A stretch of DNA of 64,000 bases from Candidatus Methanoliparum thermophilum (GTDB taxonomy: Archaea > Halobacteriota > Methanoliparia > Methanoliparales > Methanoliparaceae): positions 1 through 64,000 of the forward strand of contig RXIF01000004.1 of NCBI GenBank assembly GCA_004212075.1, in the 5' to 3' direction. Both the position numbers and the translations under genes were made by a program. Position 1 is the stretch's first letter, and each line of letters opens with the position of its first letter. The notes beneath the pieces are model-generated. The model was not told the DNA's origin. It did not search any database and saw only the letters and a program-made list of their open reading frames with translations. Of this stretch, positions 27,536 through 37,341 are shown one piece after another.

Positions 27536-28525
27536 TCAAGATGCTTTTCTGTTCGAGATTAATTCTATGAGATCTTCTATATCTTTCATATATTTCATAT
27601 CATCTTTATGTAACATGATTATATCATCGATCTTATTCATCGGCGGCTCTTTATCAAGTATGAACATTGCAGGGCGATCTATCACGAAAGAGATACTACT
27701 AGTAAGTTTTGCTTTTTTTAATGCCATATTATCAAGATGTGTTACTCCAGTCAATATAATCTCATCTTTTATCTTGGATAATACGTTGAATGGTGAATAA
27801 TTAATCAAAGAGATATCGAGACCCATATTTATCAGGTGTTTGATCATTTTTCTCTCCAACATAGGAATTTTATCTTTGATAATAGCCTTATCATCTTCTT
27901 CAGGATTATATTCTATAATATCATCGGAAAAGATATTTATCTCTTTGATAAGTTCTGCTTTTAAGATTTTTTCTAAGTTGATGGCTATATCTACTGTAGT
28001 CTTCATCCCTTCTTCATATTTGCTGACAGTTCTCCTAGATACTCCCAACATTGATGCAAAATTTCCAATGCTTATATTTCTTTCTTTACGAGCAAGACTA
28101 AGTTTTTCTCCATCTATTTTGATATAGTATCCTCCCCTCTCTGCGTAGACAATAGGAAAGATACCATTTATAACACAATCGCGAAATGTATCTATATTGA
28201 GGGCAGGTATGCCCCATCTACAATATACAACATCCTGTTTCATATATAAATTACCAGCTTTTTCGCCGATTAATAACGGATGTGCAAATATTTTACTGGC
28301 TAATTTTTTGATTTCTTTTACTATATCTTCTTTAATGCTATCTATATTCAATAAAATTTTTAATATCAAAGATAGTGCATCTCTTTTGGCAACTATATCA
28401 AAACATCTTGGTGTAATCGTACATTTTTCTGAAACTATGAAACCTGCATCCAGCAGTATATCTATTACCCTTCCTATAAATTCCTCTCTTCTGCTTATCA
28501 TTTTATCTGGTATTTTTTTATTCAA
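27536..28525 (-). CDS. Archaeal XRE-type helix-turn-helix regulator
   Basis: 329 residues; HTH around 155-178 (NISIGNFASMLGVSRRTVSKYE), an N-terminal domain resembling an archaeal restriction-endonuclease-like fold (VIDILLDAGFIVSEK..CFDIVAKRD) and a C-terminal region with DRPAMFIL. Matches the widespread archaeal putative transcription-regulator family of this layout. Located just upstream of purC; regulating it, or itself, is a guess. Confidence 0.82.
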   Translation of the reverse strand: MNKKIPDKMISRREEFIGRVIDILLDAGFIVSEKCTITPRCFDIVAKRDALSLILKILLNIDSIKEDIVKEIKKLASKIFAHPLLIGEKAGNLYMKQDVVYCRWGIPALNIDTFRDCVINGIFPIVYAERGGYYIKIDGEKLSLARKERNISIGNFASMLGVSRRTVSKYEEGMKTTVDIAINLEKILKAELIKEINIFSDDIIEYNPEEDDKAIIKDKIPMLERKMIKHLINMGLDISLINYSPFNVLSKIKDEIILTGVTHLDNMALKKAKLTSSISFVIDRPAMFILDKEPPMNKIDDIIMLHKDDMKYMKDIEDLIELISNRKAS

Positions 28526-28581
28526 ATATATATTATATAATTATAAAATTAATAATACTATATATTAATGTTTTGTTAATT

Positions 28582-29889
28582 TTAAATATCATATACTCTC
28601 TTTATAAGGTTGCCGTAACCTTCTTTAACATAAAACTCACCATTTTTGAACGCAATATCTCCACGAATGATCGTTGTTTGTGGAAATATCGCTTGAAATC
28701 CTTCGTATGGAGTCCAACCACATCGAGTATGAAGATCACCAGCCACTATCCTTTTTTTATCTTTAAGATTATACAATACTAAATCGGCATCGTATCCCTC
28801 TTTTAAAAATCCTTTTCGTCTTAGTCCCCAGATCTTAGCAGGATTATAAGATGTTAACTCTACAAGCCTACCAATGCTCATCTCATCCTTGGCAACAAGG
28901 TTAAGCAAAAGCGGAATCATCGTTTCTACACCAGGAATTCCTGATTTGGCATTATAAATATCTCCCTCTTTCTCTTCAATACTGTGTGGGGCATGATCAG
29001 ATGCTATAACATCAATCATACCGTATCTGACCATATTCCATAAAAAATTTCTGTCCGCTTTATCTCTTATCGGTGGATTAACCTTTATCTTTGTCTTTAA
29101 AAGATTATAATCGTCTGCCGAGAATAAGAGATGATGCGGAGTCACCTCGCATGTTATTCCTCTTGCCGTTTTTATTATTTTTATAGCCTCTTTAGTAGAT
29201 ACATGGCATATATGCATTCTACATCCAACTTGTTCAGCTATTCTTACTAATTTAGCCGTAGCAATCTCTTCACAACTGTTAGGTCTTGCAAAAAGATGAG
29301 ATTGTGATGATTTTATCTGATATGCTATTTTATTCGATGCTATACAAGAATAATCTTCCGCATGTATCGTTGGAAGCAGATGGGTATCTTTTATTATCTT
29401 CAAAGCAGTATTCAACATATCATACGATATTACATCCTCTTCATCATCTTCTCCCAGAAAAATCTCACCAAACGCAGTCGTATATCCTGCCAGGTCTTTT
29501 ATAAGATGGATATTCTTGTTTGTTACTGCAGCATTTACTCCAAAATCCACAAGCGATTTTTTTTTGGCGATCTCTATCTTGTTCAGCAGGATCTCTGGAG
29601 ATGTAACCATAGGATAAGTATTTGGTTGATCTATGACCGAAGTTATTCCGCCAGCCAGAGCAGATTTTGATCCACTAATCCAGTCTTCTTTATATGTAAA
29701 TCCAGGATCCCTGAAATGGACGTGGGCATCTATCCCGCCTGGTAAGACCAGCAAATTTTTAGCATCGAGCAATAGTTCTCCTTTCAAGTCTTTACCTATC
29801 TTTTTTATGATTCCGTTATCTATCCCTATCGATACTCCTTCCTCTATTCTTCTATTCAACAGAACTTTACAATTTTTGACTATCTGCAT
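28582..29889 (-). CDS. pyrC: Dihydroorotase
   Basis: Zinc amidohydrolase closing N-carbamoyl-aspartate to dihydroorotate. Metal ligands His56 and His58 in DAHVHFRDPG, then HAEDYS, HICHVST, EVTPHHLL and ASDHAPHS; the bridging carboxylated residue is as expected in the class I form. 435 residues. pyrB and pyrI are elsewhere, at 57.2-58.6 kb. Confidence 0.94.
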   Translation of the reverse strand: MQIVKNCKVLLNRRIEEGVSIGIDNGIIKKIGKDLKGELLLDAKNLLVLPGGIDAHVHFRDPGFTYKEDWISGSKSALAGGITSVIDQPNTYPMVTSPEILLNKIEIAKKKSLVDFGVNAAVTNKNIHLIKDLAGYTTAFGEIFLGEDDEEDVISYDMLNTALKIIKDTHLLPTIHAEDYSCIASNKIAYQIKSSQSHLFARPNSCEEIATAKLVRIAEQVGCRMHICHVSTKEAIKIIKTARGITCEVTPHHLLFSADDYNLLKTKIKVNPPIRDKADRNFLWNMVRYGMIDVIASDHAPHSIEEKEGDIYNAKSGIPGVETMIPLLLNLVAKDEMSIGRLVELTSYNPAKIWGLRRKGFLKEGYDADLVLYNLKDKKRIVAGDLHTRCGWTPYEGFQAIFPQTTIIRGDIAFKNGEFYVKEGYGNLIKRVYDI

Positions 29890-29933
29890 TTTAATTTGAT
29901 AATGTTTAAATCGACAGATGTATAATAAAGATT

Positions 29934-30713
29934 ATGAAAAAAATAATCTCATTGCTAACGGATTTCGGCACTTTTTATCCTGCCATTATGAAAGGGGTTA
30001 TCTTTAAGATCAATCCAGATGTAGAGATTATAGATATCACCCATTCTGTAAATAGGATAAAAGAGGGAGCATTTTTATTGAGATCCTGTATCAATTATTT
30101 TCCAGATGGAACAATATTTGTTGTGGTAGTAGATCCAGGAGTAGGAAGTCGTAGAAACATTCTTATCGTTGATGGAAAGATAGACAATTCTCCTAAAATA
30201 CTTATAGGTCCTGATAACGGAATACTAAGCCTTGCTATCGCTGAGATGGATAGTTATAAGGTTTATCAAGCATTCAATAAAAAATACTTCTTAAAGGATG
30301 TTTCAAGAAGCTTTCATGGTCGAGATATATTCGCACCGATCGCTGCTCATATCTCTAAAGGAGTATCTATAGATGAGATAGGTAAGACTTGCAGTAAGTT
30401 TGAAAAACTGGATATATTCTTGAAGATAAATAGTAGGGAGATAATAGGAGAAGTTTTATATATAGATGATTTTGGAGATATCATAACAAGTATTCCTAAC
30501 AATCTTATAAATGATATCAAGACGGTTGAATTTAACGATAGAAAGATAAATATCTATGATACCTATTCTGATGTGAAAAAGGGAGATTTATTGGTTCTCA
30601 AAGGAAGTCATGGGAGAGTAGAATTGGCTATGAATGCAGGAAATGCGGCAAAATTTTTGGGTATAGATATAGAGGATAAAGTAACTTTAAAGGTCATAAA
30701 TGCATATAGTTAA
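29934..30713 (+). CDS. SAM hydroxide adenosyltransferase (DUF62)
   Basis: 259 residues of the fluorinase-related family: LTDFGTFYPAIMKG near the N-terminus, VVVVDPGVGSRR and IGPDNGILS, FHGRDIFAPIAAH. Archaeal members hydrolyse SAM to adenosine and methionine. It diverges from pyrC and lies 48 bases before rpl1. Confidence 0.87.
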   Translation: MKKIISLLTDFGTFYPAIMKGVIFKINPDVEIIDITHSVNRIKEGAFLLRSCINYFPDGTIFVVVVDPGVGSRRNILIVDGKIDNSPKILIGPDNGILSLAIAEMDSYKVYQAFNKKYFLKDVSRSFHGRDIFAPIAAHISKGVSIDEIGKTCSKFEKLDIFLKINSREIIGEVLYIDDFGDIITSIPNNLINDIKTVEFNDRKINIYDTYSDVKKGDLLVLKGSHGRVELAMNAGNAAKFLGIDIEDKVTLKVINAYS

Positions 30714-30761
30714 ATTAATATACCAATATTTATTACTTTGTATCGCATAGGTGTAAGGGAG

Positions 30762-31397
30762 ATGAATATAGTAGATCCGGAAAAAAAGATTAAAGAGGTG
30801 ATAGAAGAATCACCCAAGAGGAAATTTGTAGAAAGTGTAGATGTCGCTATAAATTTGAAGAATATAGATATGAAAAATCCAAATAATCGTATTAAAGAGG
30901 AGATCATGCTACCGGAAGGGCTGGGTGTAGAGCGGAATATTGCCGTTTTTGCAAAAGGAGATCTTGCAACTAGAGCAAGAAAGGCAGGTACGGATGTTTT
31001 TTCTGATGAAGATATAGAAGATATTGGAAAAAATAAGAGAGATGCAAAAAAATTGGCATCGAAATATGATTTCTTCCTTGCCGAACCGCGATATATGGCA
31101 TCGATCGGTAAAAAGTTTGGTCCTATACTGGGACCGCGAGGAAAGATGCCGATACCGATAGTAGATGATTCGGCGATAGAAGATATGATTGCACGATACA
31201 AGAAGAGTATAAGAATAAATACGAAAGATAATCTTACGTTTCATGCAACACTTGGCAAAACTACTTTAGGATCTGATAGTTTATCCAAAAACTTGATGAC
31301 AGTGCTAGATAGGGTTACTGCTAGATTAAAAGATGAATCTAACCTTAAATCTGTCTTTATAAAGACGACGATGGGCGTATCTAAAAAAATAAAGTAA
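30762..31397 (+). CDS. rpl1: Ribosomal protein uL1
   Basis: About 211 residues, binds 23S rRNA at the L1 stalk and is also an autoregulator of its operon mRNA in archaea. Visible: YDFFLAEPRYM, GPILGPRGKMP, a strong family signature. The open frame begins at 30738, but ATG 30762 (MNIVDPEKKI) fits the family, with AGGTG eight bases upstream. First of a uL1-uL10-P1 operon; uL11, usually in front, is absent. Confidence 0.93.
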   Translation: MNIVDPEKKIKEVIEESPKRKFVESVDVAINLKNIDMKNPNNRIKEEIMLPEGLGVERNIAVFAKGDLATRARKAGTDVFSDEDIEDIGKNKRDAKKLASKYDFFLAEPRYMASIGKKFGPILGPRGKMPIPIVDDSAIEDMIARYKKSIRINTKDNLTFHATLGKTTLGSDSLSKNLMTVLDRVTARLKDESNLKSVFIKTTMGVSKKIK

Positions 31398-31410
31398 CGT
31401 AGATGATAAA

Positions 31411-32310
31411 ATGAGCATCATAGCAAAAAATAGAGGGATCGATTGGAAAAAAAGTACTGTAGACGAGATAAGTACTGATATATCAAAATACAAAACAATC
31501 GGGATTGTCGGAATGAAAGATGTGCCAGCCAGGCAGATGCAGGAGATAAGAGAGAAGCTTAGAAGAGATGCCGTCATAAGAATGAACAAAAATGTGCTTA
31601 TCCGTCGTGCCTTATCCTCACAAGGATTAGAAAGGTTATCTGATGAAGTAAAAGATCAAACTGCACTTGTATTTTCAAATAAAGATGCTTTTAAACTTTT
31701 TAAGTTATTAGAGTCTTCAAAGAGTTTTGCACCTTTAAAAGCAGGAGAGCTGGCACCTACTGATATCATCATTAAAAAAGGTCCCACACCGTTTAAACCA
31801 GGTCCAATTGTTGGAGAATTACAAAGAGTAGGAATTCCAGCTGCTATAGAGAGCGGAAAAGTAATAATTAGAGAAGATAAGGTAATATTAAAATCAGGAG
31901 AAGAAGTATCGCCTAAAATTGCAGAAGTATTAAATCTGTTAAAGATTTATCCAAAGAGATTAGGACTTGATCTTAAGGTAGCTTTTGAGGAAGGAGAAAC
32001 CTTTTATAAATCTGATCTTTATATAGACATCGAAAAGTATAAAACAGATGTTATTAATGCCGTAAATAGTGCGTACAATCTTGCATTTAATACAGCATAT
32101 CCAATTCCAGAGGTTCTTCCGAGTTTGATCGCTAAGGCTGTAAATGATGCTAAAAACCTTGTGTTTAATGCAAATATTTATGAGCCTGCCGTTATAGATA
32201 TGTTACTCTTGAAAGGCTGGAGAAATATGCTTTCTTTAGCATCAAGAATCAACGAAGATGCTTTAGATAAAGATTTGAAAGATAAATTAAATATTGGAGG
32301 TGTTTTATAA
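31411..32310 (+). CDS. rplP0: Ribosomal protein uL10 (P0)
   Basis: 299 residues anchoring the P1 stalk. The rRNA-binding N-terminal domain (KYKTIGIVGMKDVPARQ) and inserted domain (GPTPFKPGPIVGELQ) are present, as is the helical spine that docks P1 dimers. It ends in LKDKLNIGGVL without the acidic linker and GLGALF tail that most archaeal P0 proteins carry; the stop codon sits in the ribosome site of the next gene. Confidence 0.92.
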   Translation: MSIIAKNRGIDWKKSTVDEISTDISKYKTIGIVGMKDVPARQMQEIREKLRRDAVIRMNKNVLIRRALSSQGLERLSDEVKDQTALVFSNKDAFKLFKLLESSKSFAPLKAGELAPTDIIIKKGPTPFKPGPIVGELQRVGIPAAIESGKVIIREDKVILKSGEEVSPKIAEVLNLLKIYPKRLGLDLKVAFEEGETFYKSDLYIDIEKYKTDVINAVNSAYNLAFNTAYPIPEVLPSLIAKAVNDAKNLVFNANIYEPAVIDMLLLKGWRNMLSLASRINEDALDKDLKDKLNIGGVL

Positions 32311-32628
32311 ATGGAGTATATTTATGCAGCACTCATGTTGCACAGTTTTGGTAAGGAGATAACAGAAGAGAATATTACAAACGTAGTTAAGACAGCCGGT
32401 GCAGATGCCGATTTAGTGAGGATTAAAGCTTTGGTCTCTGCATTAAAAGAGGTAAATATAGATGAGGCTATATCAAGCGCAGCAGTTATACCAACCGCTA
32501 CACCAGAGATAAAAAAAGAGGAAAAAAAGGAAGAAAAGGAAAAAGAGGAAAAAAAGGAAGAAGAAGAGAAGGAGAAAGAAGAAGAGGAAGAAAGCGCTTT
32601 AGAAGGACTTGGTGCTTTATTTGGTTGA
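32311..32628 (+). CDS. rpl12: Ribosomal protein P1 (archaeal L12)
   Basis: 105 residues: N-terminal dimerisation domain starting [11 protein letters not shown], a long Lys/Glu hinge (about residues 70-95), and the GLGALFG tail that recruits translation GTPases. Directly follows P0 with no gap; GGAGGTG within P0's last codons is its ribosome site. Confidence 0.94.
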   Translation: MEYIYAALMLHSFGKEITEENITNVVKTAGADADLVRIKALVSALKEVNIDEAISSAAVIPTATPEIKKEEKKEEKEKEEKKEEEEKEKEEEEESALEGLGALFG

Positions 32629-32634
32629 GTTTAA

Positions 32635-33783
32635 ATGGAAAAAGAGACAATAATGCTTCCTGGACCTGTGGCAATAAATCCACGGGTTTTAGAAGCAATG
32701 TCAAGACCGATAATCAACCATCGAGGTGAAAAGTTTGGAGAGATCCTTGAATACTCTACTCAAGGGTTGAAAAAAGTTTTTAAAACAAAAAATGACCTTT
32801 TTATTCTCTCTGGATCTGGCACATCTGCGATGGAGAGTGCATTGGGAAATCTTCTGAATAAAGACGATAAAATCTTAGCAATAGTCAATGGGAAATTTGG
32901 TGAGAGGTTCAGTGAAATCGGATCTATCTATGGCAATTGTATCTCGTTAAATTATGAATGGGGAGACTCAGTAAATCTCGAAAATATCAAGGAAGTTTTT
33001 GAGGAGAATGAAGATATAAAGGTGGTAACTCTTGTCCATAACGAAACATCGACCGGAATTATAAATCCTGCAAAAGAAGTCTCCAAGATTGCGAAGGATA
33101 ACGGTGCTGTATTCGTCATGGATGGTGTATCTTCTATAGGTGGGAATTATGTTAATGTCGATGATTGGGGGGTTGATATAGCCATATTAGGCTCTCAAAA
33201 ATGTCTGGCAGCACCACCTGGGCTTGCTATGATATCCGTAAGTGATGATGCATGGGATATGATAGAGAAGACTAAACATAGGCCATACTATACGGATCTA
33301 AAAGCATACAGAAAAAGTTTGAATAAAAAACCACCACAGACACCATATACTCCTGCTGTTTCGTTATTTTTTGCTTTAGAAGAGGCTATCAAGATATTTT
33401 TGGAGGAGGGAATAGAGAATATTATTCTACGTTATAAAAAATACTCTGATGCAATAAGAGAAGCAATAAAATCGTTAGGGTTGGAATTATTTCCGAAGCT
33501 GAACGAATATAGCAATTACTCTAATACGGTTAATGCAATAAGATTGCCTGAAGGAATAAACGAGACCGATTTAAAGAAAGGGATGAAAGACAGAGGCATA
33601 GTAATATCTGGTGGGCAGGAACGATTGAAAAACAAGATATTCCGTATAGGAACCATGGGTTATCTCTCTTCGCAAGATATAATCAACGCTATATCTGCCC
33701 TTGAATTTGTGTTAAAAAGTCTTAAATGCGATATATCGATTGGTAGTGGTGTCAGCCGAGCGAACGATATACTTTTCAATTAA
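32635..33783 (+). CDS. Class V aminotransferase (alanine-glyoxylate/serine-pyruvate type)
   Basis: 382 residues, PLP-dependent. MLPGPVAINPRVLEAM start, SGSGTSAMESAL, MDGVSSIGG and the PLP lysine Lys189 in GSQKCLAAPPG. In archaea this group acts in serine/glycine metabolism or aspartate transamination. Six bases after rpl12, so it may be read through from the ribosomal operon, and 19 bases before ribC. Confidence 0.88.
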   Translation: MEKETIMLPGPVAINPRVLEAMSRPIINHRGEKFGEILEYSTQGLKKVFKTKNDLFILSGSGTSAMESALGNLLNKDDKILAIVNGKFGERFSEIGSIYGNCISLNYEWGDSVNLENIKEVFEENEDIKVVTLVHNETSTGIINPAKEVSKIAKDNGAVFVMDGVSSIGGNYVNVDDWGVDIAILGSQKCLAAPPGLAMISVSDDAWDMIEKTKHRPYYTDLKAYRKSLNKKPPQTPYTPAVSLFFALEEAIKIFLEEGIENIILRYKKYSDAIREAIKSLGLELFPKLNEYSNYSNTVNAIRLPEGINETDLKKGMKDRGIVISGGQERLKNKIFRIGTMGYLSSQDIINAISALEFVLKSLKCDISIGSGVSRANDILFN

Positions 33784-33790
33784 AAGATAA

Positions 33791-34267
<477 letters not shown>

Positions 34268-34294
34268 ATCTAAATTTCAACGAGGTTTTTATTA

Positions 34295-34711
34295 ATGGAT
34301 GTAAAATTGGGTTTTGTGGTAGCCGAGTTTAATAGGGAGATAACGTATCAGATGGAGATTGTAGGAAAAGAACATGCCAGTTTTTTAGGTGCAAAGGTGG
34401 AGAAGATCGTCTATACTCCAGGTGTCTTCGATATGCCGATAATGATCAAAAAGTTAGGAAGATGTGAGGAGATAGATGCGATCGTTGCAATAGGTGCTGT
34501 AATCGAGGGTGATACGGAACATGATGAGATTGTTGCTCAGCATGCAGCAAGAAAGATTATGGATCTCTCGCTAGAGTTGGACAAACCTGTTACTTTAGGA
34601 ATATCTGGTCCAGGCATGACACGATTGGGTGCATACGAGCGAGTTGATTATGCTAAAAGGGCTGTAGAAAGCGCAGTAAAGATGGTTAAGAGATTGAAAG
34701 AGCTGGATTAA
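34295..34711 (+). CDS. ribH: 6,7-dimethyl-8-ribityllumazine synthase
   Basis: 138 residues. Family hallmarks: VAEFNREIT near the start, VYTPGVFDMPIMI, AIGAVIEGDTEHDEIV with the catalytic His, and GISGPGMTR. Condenses the pyrimidine and 3,4-dihydroxybutanone phosphate; its product feeds the adjacent riboflavin synthase. T-rich tracts at 34835-34842 may end the operon. Confidence 0.94.
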   Translation: MDVKLGFVVAEFNREITYQMEIVGKEHASFLGAKVEKIVYTPGVFDMPIMIKKLGRCEEIDAIVAIGAVIEGDTEHDEIVAQHAARKIMDLSLELDKPVTLGISGPGMTRLGAYERVDYAKRAVESAVKMVKRLKELD

Positions 34712-34945
34712 TAGCGAAGTAACACAAAATAAGATCTAAAAAGAACAAAAATATAAAAGACGGTTTGTTTTGTTAAAATTATATACCTTATTTTATAACT
34801 ATCTTATTTCATAAAATTTTTAAAACCTTTTTTTATTAGATCTTATATTATCAAATGATTTTATATATAAATAACTCACAAATATAGATTATGGATAAAA
34901 AATTATATTTTTTGACTCTCTTCTAAAAAGACATGAAAGGAGGAT

Positions 34946-36010
34946 ATGGAACGGTATAGAGAAAAAAATTATGGATGAAGATCCGAATTATTTTTTTTGG
35001 GTTTAATTTTCAATCTTTAACGAAAGGCACAGAGAGAGTTTTTTGTTTTTAATACGAATGAAGAATACGTAGGTCGTGGTATTGCAATACTGGATAATAG
35101 TTGGGGTAAAGATAAAAGAACGGTCGGATTCGTCGAAGATTTCATGGTAGTTAAAGAATACCGTGATGATATAGATACTCTCGTACAAAGATTGATAGAT
35201 TCTTTAAAGAAGAGGGGTGCAGAAGAGATAATAGTACGTGGTGGGCTCTTTCCTGCTATTGAAATAGCCGGCTATGAAGAGTTGCCATCTTTCGGTTGTC
35301 CGCATAATCTTCCATGGTATGCTGAGATTTTTGAACGAAACGGGTTTAAAACAATAAGAAAATTTGTAAACTATCGTATAAAATTGCCAGAATTACAGAT
35401 AGATGGAAAAAGTGGTAGAGAGATTACCGATGACGAAGGGCGGGTGATAAGAGAGTTAAACAGAACAAATATAGACGAAGTTAAAAAAAGTCGAGATAAT
35501 GAAAAAATGCATCGTTTGCACACTTTTTTTGGCTGGGATACATCAGGTATAGAAGAAGGAATCGCCCCTTCCCGTATAAAAATGTATATAAACAACTTTT
35601 TTGTCCGTCTCATTAATTATAAAACGCTCTACACATTTGAAAACGGAGAGATGGTCTCCTGTACGACGATTCATCCAGATTACAACGCAATATTGAACGA
35701 TTTAACCAAAGGAAAGAGAGGGTTTATACCGGGAATAAAACTCCTTAAATTTCCATTTGTAATACGAAAATCACGAAGATACGTGTTTGGTGGAACAGTA
35801 CAGGTTGAAAAAAGGAGGGGAAAAGGATACGGTACTGCTAAGATGGTTTGGGGAGTTTATAACGTTCTTCCTCTGTTAAAAAACGTTGATGAGTTTGATA
35901 CCGGACCGATCGTATCCGAGAACTTGCCGCCGATAAAGATGGTAAGATCGTTTGTTGGAGAAGATGGAGTTAAGGAGATGAGTTATGCAATGATGAGTTA
36001 CAAGATATGA
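34946..36010 (+). pseudogene. Acetyltransferase-like protein broken by three homopolymer frameshifts
   Basis: The gene begins with AAGGAGG and ATG 34946 (MERYREK), then needs one base removed from each of an A7 (34962-34968), a T8 (34991-34998) and a T6 (35039-35044) to join in frame to NTNEEYVGRGIAILDNSWG and the long intact frame (GFVEDFMVV at 35144 on). The N-terminal piece resembles GNAT enzymes: VGRGIAIL then GFVEDFMVVKEYR. The intact remainder (288 residues) also holds a VQVEKRRGKGYGTAKM-like acetyl-CoA-binding segment near 220. Either a dying gene or sequencing error; all three excess bases are in runs. Confidence 0.6.
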
Positions 36011-36106
36011 GTAGTTAAATTTGGCAATTAGAAAAAAGATTACGAGGACGATTTAATAAAGTCAAAAATAGAAGGATTAATAAAATTTTAAGGGTATTCT
36101 CCTCTT

Positions 36107-36202
36107 TTATTTCATAAAAAATCTATATACGGTATTTATATAGAGTCCATACCATGTCGAGCAGATGTCGCTACATTTTACACAACAATCCAACCATTTC
36201 AT
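36107..36202 (-). CDS. 31-residue Cys-rich peptide
   Basis: ATG 36202, preceded by AAAAGGTGAT, encodes 31 residues with four cysteines (6, 7, 10, 14: DCCVKCSDIC) and an aromatic C-terminal half. It is third in a tandem of three small-peptide genes on the same strand. Too short for standard gene callers. Function unknown; metal binding, a toxin-like role or a modified peptide are all possible. Confidence 0.5.
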   Translation of the reverse strand: MKWLDCCVKCSDICSTWYGLYINTVYRFFMK

Positions 36203-36240
36203 CGCGTATCACCTTTTAAATTTTTTATTTCTTGTAAAGA

Positions 36241-36453
36241 TTATGCTTTGCCTAACATTCCGGGAAATGCAGATATTATGGATCCGCAAACTTCTCCTAT
36301 TCCTCCGATAGTACTACCGAAAATTCCTTCTACTATACTACCACAGACCATTCCTAACGGCTCGGCAATAGCACCAAGAAAGTTGGCTCCTATATTGCAT
36401 AACTCTAACCAGCTTACAACTGTCTCACTAATTGTAGATACTAATTCAACCAT
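36241..36453 (-). CDS. 70-residue hydrophobic Gly/Cys peptide
   Basis: Strong ribosome site AAAGGAGGA (36460-36468) before ATG 36453. The product is hydrophobic and small-residue-rich, with cysteines at 19, 37 and 56 and an internal repeat (VCGSIVEGIFG near 36-46 and VCGSIISAFPG near 55-65). It resembles class II bacteriocins or membrane-active peptides in composition. It lies 37 bases after its upstream neighbour of similar type. Confidence 0.6.
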   Translation of the reverse strand: MVELVSTISETVVSWLELCNIGANFLGAIAEPLGMVCGSIVEGIFGSTIGGIGEVCGSIISAFPGMLGKA

Positions 36454-36490
36454 TTTAAAATCCTCCTTTTATTTGATATTTTAATTATTT

Positions 36491-36727
36491 CTATTTACCA
36501 AAACACCTTAAGAGAGTATCGACTATACATTCCATAAGCATACCTTCTAACCCTGTTAATGTCTCTATAGCAATGATAACTCCATCAATACACGAAGCTA
36601 TTATATGAGTGCCACATATATCGCCTATGGTTACCATGCATCCCGTAAGACTTGCAAGTGCACCTATCCAGCTAGGAATGACACCCAATCCGCCATCATC
36701 CTTTAACATCTTTTTTATATTCAACAT
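36491..36727 (-). CDS. 78-residue hydrophobic Gly/Cys peptide
   Basis: Five cysteines (30, 38, 46, 67, 75) at roughly regular spacing in a hydrophobic Gly-rich chain. After a short charged N-terminus (MLNIKKMLKDDGG) comes the hydrophobic part, so a cleavage after Gly-Gly could be imagined but the leader would be only 13 residues. It is first in the tandem and has a TATA-like ttatatattttaaa upstream on the other strand (36751-36764). No homologue recognised. Confidence 0.6.
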   Translation of the reverse strand: MLNIKKMLKDDGGLGVIPSWIGALASLTGCMVTIGDICGTHIIASCIDGVIIAIETLTGLEGMLMECIVDTLLRCFGK

Positions 36728-36832
36728 TTTTTCATCTTTTGATATATAGATTTATATATTTTAAATAGATTTTATGATCGAAAAAAGAATTTTGTATTTA
36801 CGATACTTAAAAAATTGAACAAAATATATAAA

Positions 36833-37252
36833 TTATAATCGCACCTGTCTGCTTTTACCTAACAATTCATCGAAATCCATCCATGTTTGTCTTGTCTCTC
36901 TTAGATCAATCCTATAATTGCCATCCTTTGTGATACTATCCAATCGTTCAACACAGATAAATGCCCATCTTTCACCGTTAAATTTAACTCCAAGGTACGG
37001 CTCTGCACCGAACTTTTTAGAAAAAGCTGCTAAATCTTCTATCTCTCTCTTTTTTATATAAATTTTACCCTTTGAGGACGATTTAACCTCTATGCTTAGA
37101 TATCTCTTACCATTACCCGCTATAATATCTGGCAAAGGATTTTTCGTTGCAGCACCACTTGCAGGAGATCTGATAGCTGCAAATCCAGCCTTCCATAACA
37201 TATTAACCAGTTCTCTCTCAGAATCTGTACCTTTCCGTCCTCTATGCTTCAT
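36833..37252 (-). CDS. hjc: Holliday junction resolvase Hjc
   Basis: 139 residues, archaeal four-way-junction endonuclease of the PD-(D/E)XK type: Glu12 in GTDSERELV, Asp42 in PLPDIIAG, and Glu55-Lys57 in SIEVKSSSKG. Acts as a dimer with RadA-type recombination (radA at 62.5 kb). Diverges from dphB with a 90-base gap; a TATA-like tttataaa precedes both. Confidence 0.93.
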   Translation of the reverse strand: MKHRGRKGTDSERELVNMLWKAGFAAIRSPASGAATKNPLPDIIAGNGKRYLSIEVKSSSKGKIYIKKREIEDLAAFSKKFGAEPYLGVKFNGERWAFICVERLDSITKDGNYRIDLRETRQTWMDFDELLGKSRQVRL

Positions 37253-37341
37253 CTTGATGATCCTTTATTTATAAAGTTAATTTATAAACTTAATCTCGGT
37301 GGAATTACGTATATATGATACATGTATTGAAGTATCTGTAT

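Noticed and set aside
32500-32600. Low-complexity Lys/Glu stretch as a repeat element
   Set aside because: It is the normal hinge of ribosomal protein P1.
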